A stretch of DNA of 27,103 nucleotides from Oxalobacteraceae bacterium UBA4003. GTDB lineage: Bacteria; Pseudomonadota; Gammaproteobacteria; Burkholderiales; Burkholderiaceae_D. The notes below the pieces were generated by a model. It worked only from the letters and a program-made list of their open reading frames with translations, did not search any database and was not told the origin of the DNA. The position numbers were made by a program, and so were the translations under genes. The DNA is taken from contig DGBN01000069.1 in assembly GCA_002384815.1 (NCBI GenBank), positions 60,704 through 87,806 of the forward strand. The letters are read 5' to 3'. Of the stretch, positions 7,586 through 14,171 are shown one piece after another (within the stretch, counting starts at the first letter, position 1; each line of letters opens with the position of its first letter).

Positions 7586-7615
7586 GAGCGCTCAATATAC
7601 TGAGCGCTCTTTTTT
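7586..7615 (+). terminator. Rho-independent terminator of aqpZ
   Basis: GAGCGCTCA (7586-7594) and TGAGCGCTC (7601-7609) pair over 9 bases around loop ATATAC, followed by six T residues (7610-7615). It lies 88 bases after the aqpZ stop codon. Confidence 0.9.
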
Positions 7616-7843
7616 GTGCGTTTGGCTCCCGGGATTGGCGAGATGCGCACAATAAAGATACATGCTGGCAAAAATGGCATCACTCTTGCTCTAAAGATAG
7701 CTTCTCACTTCTCCTTTATCAGTGACATATTACTGAACAGTGCTGCTATATGTTCGGCAATTGGCATCAAGATTGCTTAAAGTGCTGCGGTCAGTGATTT
7801 CATGCGGGTTTGTCCAGGTCGGCCGATTGATATTTTTCAATCC
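7616..7843. other. Gene-free stretch between the aqpZ terminator and the MFS remnant promoter
   Basis: About 230 bases with no plausible coding frame, RNA gene or strong repeat that I can see. Base composition is more AT-rich than the neighbouring genes. It ends at the promoter at 7844-7872. Confidence 0.5.
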
Positions 7844-7872
7844 TTGACAAACGTGTTTGTGGGGCTTAACTT
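7844..7872 (+). promoter_or_regulatory. Promoter upstream of the MFS transporter remnant
   Basis: A perfect -35 TTGACA (7844-7849), a 17-base spacer and TAACTT (7867-7872, 4 of 6 to consensus) form a plausible sigma-70 promoter. The spacer begins with a near-palindrome, so -35 and spacer together read ACAAACGTGTTTGT, which could be a regulator site. The predicted start is near 7880, about 75 bases before the ATG of the decayed gene. Confidence 0.6.
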
Positions 7873-7882
7873 ACACTTAAAT

Positions 7883-7894
7883 CTGACATGTCAG
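7883..7894. promoter_or_regulatory. Perfect 12-base palindrome at the predicted transcript start
   Basis: CTGACATGTCAG is a perfect palindrome lying immediately after the predicted transcription start of the promoter at 7844-7872. This is a classic place for a repressor operator. The GntR-type regulator encoded at 10080-10778 is a candidate binder, but its own promoter region carries a different inverted repeat, so the link is only a guess. Confidence 0.4.
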
Positions 7895-7953
7895 TAATAG
7901 GCATGTATTTTTGACGTGCGCTTAGAGGCTCTATAACTACATTGGAGGCATTT

Positions 7954-8275
7954 ATGAATCGCATCAGTACATCCTCGACTTTATCGGGCAGGACCAGATT
8001 GTGGCAGCTTTTCTTTGGCGTAGTCGCCATGATGGCTATCTCCAGCTTGCAATATGTCTGGGCATTATTTACATCTGATTTAACAAAACGGTCCGCTGGC
8101 AGCATTGATGCATGACGCCACAGGTTCGTGGACGCCGGTATTTGCGACAGTTATCTGTATGGACTTCGCGACTGCATTCCTGGCTTATTTCGTGCTCAAG
8201 CCCATGCGCAAGACGTTCCCCGCAAAAAGCGAAACCCTTGCAAGCGCAAACGATTTGGCTCCAGCGTTCAAGTAG
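7954..8275 (+). pseudogene. Internally deleted MFS transporter (oxalate/formate antiporter type)
   Basis: Two ends of one transporter are joined with most of the middle missing. From the ATG at 7954 (GGAGG 5 bases upstream) the frame gives an MFS N-terminus including RLWQLFFGVVAMMAISSLQY and VWALFTSDLTKR, then drifts off and stops at 8113-8115 (53 codons). In the next frame (+1) from about 8090 the sequence reads GPLAALMHDATGSWTPVF, then a hydrophobic helix and LAYFVLKPMRKTFPA, stopping at TAG 8273-8275. That resembles the last helix and C-terminal tail of OxlT-like MFS proteins. Such proteins have about 400-430 residues, so roughly 320 residues (about 1 kb) are gone and the frame is shifted at the junction. 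Control sequences and the ribosome binding site look intact, suggesting recent loss. Substrate assignment is by family resemblance only. Confidence 0.75.
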
Positions 8276-8297
8276 CACTGGAGTGTAGTACCGGATT

Positions 8298-8326
8298 TTC
8301 AGGGGATGGATAATACGTCCCCTGAA
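8298..8326 (+). terminator. Hairpin after the MFS remnant, weak terminator
   Basis: TTCAGGGGA (8298-8306) and TCCCCTGAA (8318-8326) form a perfect 9-base-pair stem with an 11-base loop. It is followed by TCTCTGTTTTG, a poor T-tract. It separates the transporter remnant from the hydrolase gene and may be a weak terminator or an attenuator in a former operon. Confidence 0.5.
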
Positions 8327-8390
8327 TCTCTGTTTTGGGGATTGCATCTTGCTGTGCGATTCGTGTTTTATTGTTTTGTAAGGTTGAACT

Positions 8391-9986
8391 ATGCTCAATA
8401 CAACCCACGCTACTCGTGGTATGGCCGTTGCGCCGCATTCTTTGGCAGCACAAGCTGCGCTGTCCGTTTTACGTAATGGAGGCAACGCGATCGAAGCGAT
8501 GGTTGCTGCCGCATCGACCATTGCGGTGGTTTACCCTCATATGAACGGCATAGGTGGAGACGGATTCTGGGTCATTTCAGAACCTGGCAAGCCTGTGCAG
8601 GCAATCGAGGCATGCGGCGTTGTGGGTGCCGGTGTGTCGAGAGAGTTCTACACAAGTCGTCAATTGACCAGTATTCCGATGCGCGGTCCGATTGCAGGCA
8701 ACACAATGGCTGGCACGATTAGCGGCTGGCAGCAAGCCTTGAATATCAGCGCGACCTGGGGCGGCAAATTGCCATTGGCAGACTTGCTGCAAGACGCCAT
8801 TCATTACGCCGAAGCGGGTATTCCTGTCACCGCGTCGCAGTATGCGAGTACCAGCGCCAAACTCGACGAGCTCATCATGCAGCCGGGCTTTAGCGAGACT
8901 TTTCTGGTTGATGGCAAAGCGCCGGCTGCAGGTAGCCGTTTTGTGCAGCCGCGCATGGGTAAAACCTTGCGCACTCTGGTTGCAGATGGCTTGGATAGCT
9001 TCTATCGCGGTGCATTGGCCAATGATATTGCTGCGGATCTGGCTGAAATCGGCAATCCGATCACACTGGAAGACTTGCATACTTACCGTGCGCGTACCTG
9101 CGAACCGGTTCATCTGCAGCATAGTCTCGCCGATATTTACAACACGGCGCCGCCAACGCAGGGCGTGGTATCACTGATTATCCTTGCGATTCTGGACAAG
9201 CTGAATCTGTCGCAATATCAACAGGACAGCCCTGAATATATCCATCTGACGGTAGAGGCAACCAAGCAGGCTTTTGCCATTCGCGATCAGTATGTTGCAG
9301 ATCCCGCCTACATGAAGGTAGATCCGCAATCACTGTTGGCGGATGAATTTCTCGCGCCGTACGTGGCGAAGATCCGCATCGACAAGGCACTGCCGTGGGG
9401 CAAAGGCAAAGGGCCGGGCGACACTATCTGGATGGGCGTGATCGATTCCGAAGGCCGCGCTGTTTCTTTCATTCAAAGTATCTATCACGAGTTCGGCAGC
9501 GGCGTCGTATTGTCGCGTACCGGCATCAACTGGCAAAACCGCGGTTGCTCATTCTCGCTGGACCCAAACAACATCAATTCATTGGAGCCGGGCAAAAAAC
9601 CATTCCACACGCTCAATCCCGCATTGGCGCGTTTTAAAGACGGTCGTACGATGGTGTACGGCACCATGGGCGGCGATGGTCAGCCGCAAACGCAGGCAGC
9701 GGTATTTACCCGTTACGCAGTCTTCAACCAGCCGCTACAACAGGCGATTACTGCGCCACGCTGGTTGCTCGGCCGTACCTGGGGCCAAAGTTCGGAATCG
9801 CTTAAAGTGGAAAGCCGCTTTACCGACGGCGTGATCCGTCGCCTGCGCTCATTGGGGCATGAAGTCGATGTACTGGGTGAGTTCGATGAAATGGTCGGTC
9901 ACGCAGGTGCGATCGTGCGCGATCCATCGGGAGTGCTCGCTGGCGGAGCCGATCCGCGTAGTAACGGTACGGTTGCAGGGTTTTAA
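8391..9986 (+). CDS. Gamma-glutamyltransferase family Ntn hydrolase (oxamate amidohydrolase-like)
   Basis: A 531-residue member of the gamma-glutamyltransferase (GGT) fold, made as one chain that cleaves itself before a nucleophilic threonine. The likely nucleophile is Thr345 in GPGDTIWMGVID, aligned with the TTHYSVVD of classical GGT. Other GGT-like blocks are HMNGIGGDGFWV (50-61) and GTMGGDGQPQTQA near the C-terminus. No signal peptide is seen, unlike periplasmic GGT, so it should be cytoplasmic. The segment SFIQSIYHEFGSGVVL and the lack of His after the nucleophile resemble, from memory, the HpxW oxamate amidohydrolase branch (oxamate to oxalate and ammonia). The other hpx genes are absent, so substrate is uncertain. 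AAGG lies 7 bases before the ATG. Its neighbour is a remnant of an oxalate/formate-type transporter, which fits an oxalate-related role but does not prove it. Confidence 0.8.
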   Translation: MLNTTHATRGMAVAPHSLAAQAALSVLRNGGNAIEAMVAAASTIAVVYPHMNGIGGDGFWVISEPGKPVQAIEACGVVGAGVSREFYTSRQLTSIPMRGPIAGNTMAGTISGWQQALNISATWGGKLPLADLLQDAIHYAEAGIPVTASQYASTSAKLDELIMQPGFSETFLVDGKAPAAGSRFVQPRMGKTLRTLVADGLDSFYRGALANDIAADLAEIGNPITLEDLHTYRARTCEPVHLQHSLADIYNTAPPTQGVVSLIILAILDKLNLSQYQQDSPEYIHLTVEATKQAFAIRDQYVADPAYMKVDPQSLLADEFLAPYVAKIRIDKALPWGKGKGPGDTIWMGVIDSEGRAVSFIQSIYHEFGSGVVLSRTGINWQNRGCSFSLDPNNINSLEPGKKPFHTLNPALARFKDGRTMVYGTMGGDGQPQTQAAVFTRYAVFNQPLQQAITAPRWLLGRTWGQSSESLKVESRFTDGVIRRLRSLGHEVDVLGEFDEMVGHAGAIVRDPSGVLAGGADPRSNGTVAGF

Positions 9987-10017
9987 GTAAGGATCGTAGT
10001 GGTGCGTCGCTCTTGAG

Positions 10018-10055
10018 CACGCTGTGGTGATGTAGTGCCGCAGCGTGTTTTTTTT
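10018..10055 (+). terminator. Rho-independent terminator of the GGT-family gene
   Basis: CACGCTG (10018-10024) and CAGCGTG (10041-10047) form the outer stem, with a short inner GG/CC pairing, followed by eight T residues (10048-10055). It lies 32 bases after the hydrolase stop and before the convergent regulator. Confidence 0.85.
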
Positions 10056-10079
10056 GCCGGATAGTGACTGGATGCGGTC

Positions 10080-10778
10080 TTACATGCCGCCCATGAATTG
10101 CAGTGTCTTCCTTGTATATTCTTCGACGTAATCAATCAGTCTATCCGAGGCGTCGCGTGCGGCGGCCTCGTTGTTGGCGGCAATTGCGCGTGCAATATGC
10201 GCATGCAGTTTGGTCACACGGGACAAATCGCCAAAGCGTTTGAAGTGCAGATACCAGAAGCGGCGGGTTTGCGCTTCGATCGGCCCGATTGCATATGCGA
10301 CGTATTTATTTTGTGCCGTAGCGATGCACAGGGCGTTGAATTCCCTGTCTGTCTCGATGAAAATCGTGCCGTCGTTCTCTTCTGCGGCGCGATCAAAGTC
10401 TTCTGCCAGTTTGGTGAATACGCGTCTCTGATCTTCCATTGCCAGACGCGCAGCGCGGCCGGCGATGATTTTTTCCAGCTCGCGTCTTACTTCTATCATG
10501 TTCAATTGATCGGCCAGATCGATTTCCGAAACGATTACGCCTGAACGAGGCAGGATTTTCACGCTGCCTTCAATCGCCAGGCGTTGCAATGCTTCACGCA
10601 ACGGTGTGCGACCGAATCCCAGAGAGCGGTTCAGCGCCTTCTCCGATATTTTGCTGCCAGGCGGGAGCTTGAGTGTGACGATCATTTCTTCCAGGATGCG
10701 ATAAGCCATCTGCGCCTGATTTTCGCCATTCCCTTCCATTTCGGACTGCAATGCCTGTATTTGTTCTTCTGTGATCAT
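10080..10778 (-). CDS. GntR family transcriptional regulator, FadR/FCD subfamily
   Basis: A 232-residue DNA-binding regulator. The winged helix-turn-helix lies at about residues 23-88 (LPPGSKISEKALNRSLGFGR, TPLREALQRLAIEG, then the wing LPRSGVIVSEID). An all-helical FCD ligand-binding domain follows (about 93-222). In most FCD domains a metal is held by Asp and three His. Here the Asp of ETDREFN remains, but the first His is Asn and the last is Leu (RLIDYV), with only the middle His (LHAHIARAI) kept. Metal-independent ligand binding, as in FadR itself, is therefore likely. It is convergent with the GGT-family hydrolase and may control the hydrolase and transporter locus. An excellent promoter with an inverted repeat at the start site suggests autoregulation. 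The ligand is unknown. Confidence 0.88.
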   Translation of the reverse strand: MITEEQIQALQSEMEGNGENQAQMAYRILEEMIVTLKLPPGSKISEKALNRSLGFGRTPLREALQRLAIEGSVKILPRSGVIVSEIDLADQLNMIEVRRELEKIIAGRAARLAMEDQRRVFTKLAEDFDRAAEENDGTIFIETDREFNALCIATAQNKYVAYAIGPIEAQTRRFWYLHFKRFGDLSRVTKLHAHIARAIAANNEAAARDASDRLIDYVEEYTRKTLQFMGGM

Positions 10779-10790
10779 TCGGCCTACCCT

Positions 10791-10808
10791 ATTGTTCTGA
10801 GTGACAAT
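10791..10808. promoter_or_regulatory. Inverted repeat at the GntR regulator start site
   Basis: ATTGT (10791-10795) and ACAAT (10804-10808) are perfect inverted arms with an 8-base spacer; on the minus strand this reads ATTGTCACTCAGAACAAT. It covers about +1 to +17 of the predicted transcript, an ideal site for autorepression by the encoded GntR-type protein. The role is inferred from position. Confidence 0.45.
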
Positions 10809-10813
10809 TCCTG

Positions 10814-10842
10814 ATTATACGGTTCGTTTTTCCGTGTGTGAA
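10814..10842 (-). promoter_or_regulatory. Sigma-70 promoter of the GntR regulator
   Basis: On the minus strand TTCACA (10842-10837), exactly 17 bases, and a perfect TATAAT (10819-10814) form a strong promoter. The predicted start is near 10807, giving a leader of about 30 bases. Confidence 0.78.
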
Positions 10843-11066
10843 AATTAGTGCGCTTGTCGTTGTTTTATATCGGGATCAAGAAATGCACCCGCGCCAATAG
10901 CGCTGAGGATTAAGCGCTTCGTCTGCAGTAAAGCAGTGACCGTCTGCGTGAAGTTCGCACACAAAAACATGGAAATACGCTGACACAGCGGGAAAAGCGA
11001 GCGATGGGGTAGGGGAACTTGATGCGTTGCGCTTGAAGATGGATATGGCTTTTCGGCAGGGCCAGT
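10843..11066. other. Gene-free spacer between the GntR regulator and the lipoprotein terminator
   Basis: About 220 bases. A minus-strand open frame of 80 codons covers it but shows no recognisable domain, signal or ribosome binding site and runs over the terminator, so I do not call it a gene. Two AGCGCT hexamers (10898-10903, 10914-10919) are the only repeats noticed. Confidence 0.5.
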
Positions 11067-11100
11067 AAAAAGCCGCTTCATTCGCATGCAGCGGCTTTTA
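11067..11100 (-). terminator. Terminator of the glycine-zipper lipoprotein gene
   Basis: AAAAAGCCGCT (11067-11077) and AGCGGCTTTT (11090-11099) form a 10-base-pair stem with a 12-base loop. Read on the minus strand it ends in TTTTT, terminating the lipoprotein gene about 60 bases after its stop. It is nearly symmetrical and could work both ways. Confidence 0.85.
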
Positions 11101-11160
11101 CCACGCAGCAGTCACCAGATGCTGAGCGAGAACCAACCCGCGCTGCCGTTATCTGCGGGA

Positions 11161-11643
11161 TCAATAACGGAACAGGCGATTGTTTTCAATGCGCACGCGA
11201 TTACCTACGCGCAAATCGCCTACGCTGTCGAGCATCATCGTTTGATATGCGCCGTTATCGAGACGGATGCCGACTTGATAGGCATCCCGCACCTGCTGAT
11301 TGTTTCTTTGAATCTGGTTGCCTACCAGCGCACCGCCAACCGCACCTACTGCAGTTGCTGCAGTACGGCCCGAACCGCTGCCGACCTGATTGCCCAATAC
11401 GCCACCGACCACGCCGCCAACTACCGCGCCAGCTCCGATGCCGGTGTTGCCAGTACTTTGCTGGACGATCTGAATTGAATCGACCACTCCATATGCGGAA
11501 TGATAAGCCGGAGCATTCGGCGTCTGGTTTTGTGATTGCGGATACTGATTGGCTCCAGGGTCGTTGTTATACGGTGCTGCACAGCCGGCCAGAATAAAGG
11601 CGGAAGAAAGTGCAATTGCAGTAATGCTTGTATTGCTTTTCAT
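11161..11643 (-). CDS. Outer-membrane lipoprotein with glycine-zipper domain (SlyB/Pcp-like)
   Basis: A 160-residue predicted lipoprotein. The signal peptide has a hydrophobic core (ITAIALSSAFILAGC) with lipobox Leu18-Ala-Gly-Cys21, so Cys21 should be lipidated. A Pro/Asn/Gln-rich linker (about 22-50) precedes a glycine-zipper region of two hydrophobic hairpin segments (about 66-115, with GAGAVVGGVVGGVLGNQVG and AVGAVGGALVGNQIQ). A C-terminal beta-rich part ends in RVRIENNRLFRY. This architecture matches the SlyB/Pcp group of outer-membrane lipoproteins that support envelope integrity; its precise role is not known. I chose the ATG at 11643 because it starts the signal peptide and has GGAG 7 bases upstream; the frame opens further to 11682 without signal. 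Confidence 0.85.
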   Translation of the reverse strand: MKSNTSITAIALSSAFILAGCAAPYNNDPGANQYPQSQNQTPNAPAYHSAYGVVDSIQIVQQSTGNTGIGAGAVVGGVVGGVLGNQVGSGSGRTAATAVGAVGGALVGNQIQRNNQQVRDAYQVGIRLDNGAYQTMMLDSVGDLRVGNRVRIENNRLFRY

Positions 11644-11830
11644 GATGACTCCATTTGTTAGTATTTTTTGATGGGACAACATGAAGGTAATGAGAAATGC
11701 AGGAATGTTCAGTGCGGTAGCGTACTGAATTTTGGTTTTCTAATTTTGGCAAAGAAAAGGTCACGGCCATATATCTTCACAGGATTATTCACGCGCCAGA
11801 CAGGTGGGTTCAAGGTATGTGTGCAGGCGG

Positions 11831-11860
11831 AAAAATGGCGACAAACTTGCTTGTCGCCAT
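11831..11860 (-). terminator. Rho-independent terminator downstream of tRNA-Arg
   Basis: On the minus strand ATGGCGACAA, loop GCAAGT and TTGTCGCCAT form a perfect 10-base-pair hairpin followed by TTTTT (plus-strand A-run 11831-11835). It lies about 100 bases beyond the tRNA-Arg 3' end and is the likely end of that transcript. The 100 bases between (11861-11960) have no gene I can support. The stretch 11644-11830 holds the lipoprotein leader region and no other recognised feature. Confidence 0.85.
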
Positions 11861-11960
11861 CCTTGTCAAGGCTTTGCCTTATAGTGTGGCGTTTACTTCG
11901 TCGTTCTGATCGATTTGCGGATCCAGAAGCTAGCTAAATTATTGTTTTATATAGGTAAAT

Positions 11961-12035
11961 TGGTCCCGCCGACAGGAATCGGACCTGTATCTAGCGCTTA
12001 GGAGGCACTCGTTCTATCCATTGAACTACGGCGAG
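11961..12035 (-). tRNA. tRNA-Arg (anticodon CCT)
   Basis: On the minus strand a 75-base cloverleaf with encoded CCA can be folded. Acceptor CTCGCCG pairs with CGGCGGG (one U-G pair at position 2), then U8-A9, D-stem GTTC/GAAC, anticodon stem AGTGC/GCGCT with loop CTCCTAA, a 4-base variable region AGAT, T-stem ACAGG/CCTGT, discriminator A and CCA. Anticodon CCT reads AGG codons (Arg). The T-loop is TCCGATT: position 55, nearly always U (pseudouridine) in bacterial elongator tRNAs, is C here. The acceptor U2-G71 wobble is a second deviation from what I would expect. The gene may still be functional but deserves a check. Confidence 0.92.
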
Positions 12036-12074
12036 ACGCGCGAAAGCGAGGCATGTTGCCTGCTTCCGCCCGGG

Positions 12075-12080
12075 ATTATA
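12075..12080 (-). promoter_or_regulatory. -10 element of the tRNA-Arg promoter
   Basis: Minus strand AGCTATAATCCCG contains a perfect TATAAT (12080-12075) about 40 bases before the tRNA 5' end. No good -35 is seen at 17 bases. A G/C-rich discriminator follows, typical of stable RNA promoters under growth-rate control. The same core occurs before murJ. Confidence 0.55.
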
Positions 12081-12206
12081 GCTGACGAAAGTGCAAAGAA
12101 TGACGGGATAGTCGCCGCTATCGGTACAATGCGGACTTCATTCTCGATTTATTCTTTTTAATTGGTCGCCTGCAATCGCACGCAGACCTTACATCCTCAG
12201 GTATTT

Positions 12207-14132
12207 ATGGCAGTCATCTCCCTTTCGAACGCGCAGCTCGCGTTCGGTCACGTCCCCTTGCTCGATAAAGCGGAATTCTCACTGGAAACCACCGAGCGCG
12301 TGGGTTTGATCGGCCGTAACGGCACCGGTAAATCGTCTTTGCTGAAAATTATTGCCGGTACGTCGAAGCTGGATGATGGTCTGTTTGTCATGCAGCAAGG
12401 CATCAAGATCGCGTACGTGGAGCAGGAGCCGCATTTTTCGCAGGACATGTCCGTATACGACGCAGTGGCGTCCGGCATGGGCGATATGCAGGCCTTGCTG
12501 ACGGAATACGATGCGCTGACCGGTCAGTTTGGCGGCGATGACGACGATGCCTTGATGGAGCGCATGCACGACATTCAGGTCAAGCTGGATGCCGCCGATG
12601 CATGGAATTTGAATCACAAGGTCGAGGCAACGCTGGATCGTTTGAATCTGGTCAAGGATTCGCTGATGGGCACCTTGTCCGGCGGTATGCAGAAGCGTGT
12701 TGCGCTGGCACGCGCGCTGGTGAGTGCGCCTGATGTGTTGCTGCTTGATGAGCCGACAAATCATCTGGATTTCACATCGATTCTCTGGCTTGAAGGTTTG
12801 CTGCGCGATTACAAGGGCAGCGTGCTGTTCATTACCCATGATCGTAGCTTCCTGGATAACGTGGCGACGCGGATCATTGAACTCGATCGCGGTCGCTTGC
12901 TGTCATTCCCGGGTAACTTCAGTGCGTACCAGATTCGCAAGGCAGAACAGCTGGAAATCGAAGAAGTCGAAAACGCCAAGTTCGACAAATTTCTTGCGCA
13001 GGAAGAAGTCTGGATCCGGAAAGGCGTGCAGGCACGTCGTACGCGTGATGAAGGCCGCGTGCGTCGTCTGGAGGCATTGCGTCTGTCTCGCAGCGCACGG
13101 CGTGATCAGCAAGGCCAGGTCAGGCTCGACGTATCGTCCGGCGAACGCTCAGGAAAGATCGTGGCCGAGATGGAGGATATCAACAAGGTTTATGGCGACA
13201 AAGTCATTGTCAAGGATTTCACGGCGACGATACTGCGCGGCGACAAGGTCGGCCTGATCGGTTTGAACGGGGCAGGTAAAACCACGCTGCTGAAAATGAT
13301 TCTCGGCGAAGAAGAGCCGGATTCGGGTACCGTCAAGCAAGGTACTAAATTACAGATCGCGTACTTTGATCAGATGCGTGCGCAGTTGAACGAAGAAATG
13401 AGCCTGGCCGACACCATCGCGCCGGGTAGCGACTGGGTTGAGATTAACGGTCAGCGCAAGCACGTGATGACTTATTTGAACGACTTCCTGTTTGCGCCGG
13501 AACGTGCTCGTTCACCAGTCAAATCATTGTCAGGTGGCGAACGTAATCGTCTGCTGCTGGCCCGTCTGTTTGCCAAACCGGCCAACGTGCTGGTGCTGGA
13601 TGAACCGACCAACGATCTGGACATCGATACACTGGAACTGCTAGAGGAACTGCTGGAAGATTATGAAGGCACCGTGTTCCTGGTCAGCCATGATAGAACC
13701 TTCCTCGATAACGTCGTCACGCAAGTGATCGTTGCTGAAGGCAATGGTCTGTGGCGCGAATATATCGGTGGTTATACCGATTGGGAGCGTGTACGTCCGG
13801 CGGCGATTCCGGCGGCGATTCCGGCGGGTTCGCCTAAAGGTTCAGGCAAAGTGGATGCTAAAACTGAAGCCGTATCGTCGCAAGCAGCACCGGCTGCAAA
13901 GCAGAAAAAGCTGAGCTACAAGGAGCAGCGCGAGATGGATGCTTTGCCGGCCTTGATTGTGCAGTTGGAAGAAGAGCAAAAAGCGATTACGGAAAAATTG
14001 GCCGATGCCAGTATCTATACCAAGCAGGCAGATGAAGCAAAACGATTGAATCAGCGTTTTGCAGAGATCGACGGCTTGTTGCTGGAAGCGCTGGAGAAGT
14101 GGGAAGCCATAGAGGCACGCGCGAAAGCGTAA
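12207..14132 (+). CDS. uup: ABC-F ATPase Uup
   Basis: A 641-residue soluble ABC-F protein with two ATPase domains and no membrane part. Domain 1: Walker A GRNGTGKSS (36-44), signature LSGGMQKRVALARAL, Walker B LLLDEPTNHLD. A charged interdomain linker (around KFDKFLAQEEVWIRKGVQAR) precedes domain 2: GLNGAGKTT, LSGGERNRLLLARLF, LVLDEPTNDLD. After a Pro/Ala-rich linker (PAAIPAAIPAGSPKGSGK), a C-terminal coiled coil (about 575-641, SYKEQREMDALPALIVQLEE) matches Uup. E. coli Uup (635 residues) binds DNA or ribosomes and affects transposon excision. The ATG at 12207 begins the first ATPase strand; the frame is open 15 codons further upstream without homology. The ribosome binding site is weak (CAGG). 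Confidence 0.93.
   Translation: MAVISLSNAQLAFGHVPLLDKAEFSLETTERVGLIGRNGTGKSSLLKIIAGTSKLDDGLFVMQQGIKIAYVEQEPHFSQDMSVYDAVASGMGDMQALLTEYDALTGQFGGDDDDALMERMHDIQVKLDAADAWNLNHKVEATLDRLNLVKDSLMGTLSGGMQKRVALARALVSAPDVLLLDEPTNHLDFTSILWLEGLLRDYKGSVLFITHDRSFLDNVATRIIELDRGRLLSFPGNFSAYQIRKAEQLEIEEVENAKFDKFLAQEEVWIRKGVQARRTRDEGRVRRLEALRLSRSARRDQQGQVRLDVSSGERSGKIVAEMEDINKVYGDKVIVKDFTATILRGDKVGLIGLNGAGKTTLLKMILGEEEPDSGTVKQGTKLQIAYFDQMRAQLNEEMSLADTIAPGSDWVEINGQRKHVMTYLNDFLFAPERARSPVKSLSGGERNRLLLARLFAKPANVLVLDEPTNDLDIDTLELLEELLEDYEGTVFLVSHDRTFLDNVVTQVIVAEGNGLWREYIGGYTDWERVRPAAIPAAIPAGSPKGSGKVDAKTEAVSSQAAPAAKQKKLSYKEQREMDALPALIVQLEEEQKAITEKLADASIYTKQADEAKRLNQRFAEIDGLLLEALEKWEAIEARAKA
13797..13827 (+). repeat. 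12-base tandem repeat inside uup
   Basis: CCGGCGGCGATT occurs at 13797-13808 and 13809-13820, with a partial third copy to 13827. It encodes the repeated Pro-Ala-Ala-Ile of the linker before the Uup C-terminal coiled coil. The unit is a multiple of three, so copy changes would lengthen the linker without a frameshift. Confidence 0.8.
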
Positions 14133-14171
14133 TGCGTGCAACGCCGTTTCTGCCTGCGCAGGAGCGGCAGC

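Noticed and set aside
7866..8105. Minus-strand 79-codon open frame
   Set aside because: It is antisense to the MFS remnant and its promoter. The plus strand gives clear transporter N- and C-terminal sequence, a good ribosome binding site and a promoter.
10845..11087. Minus-strand 80-codon open frame between the GntR gene and the lipoprotein gene
   Set aside because: No domain, signal or ribosome binding site, and its start lies inside the lipoprotein terminator.
11861..11960. Minus-strand stretch reading SLDKDGDKQV, reminiscent of an EF-hand loop
   Set aside because: It is too short, has no start codon or ribosome binding site, and runs into the tRNA-Arg terminator hairpin; the resemblance is probably chance.
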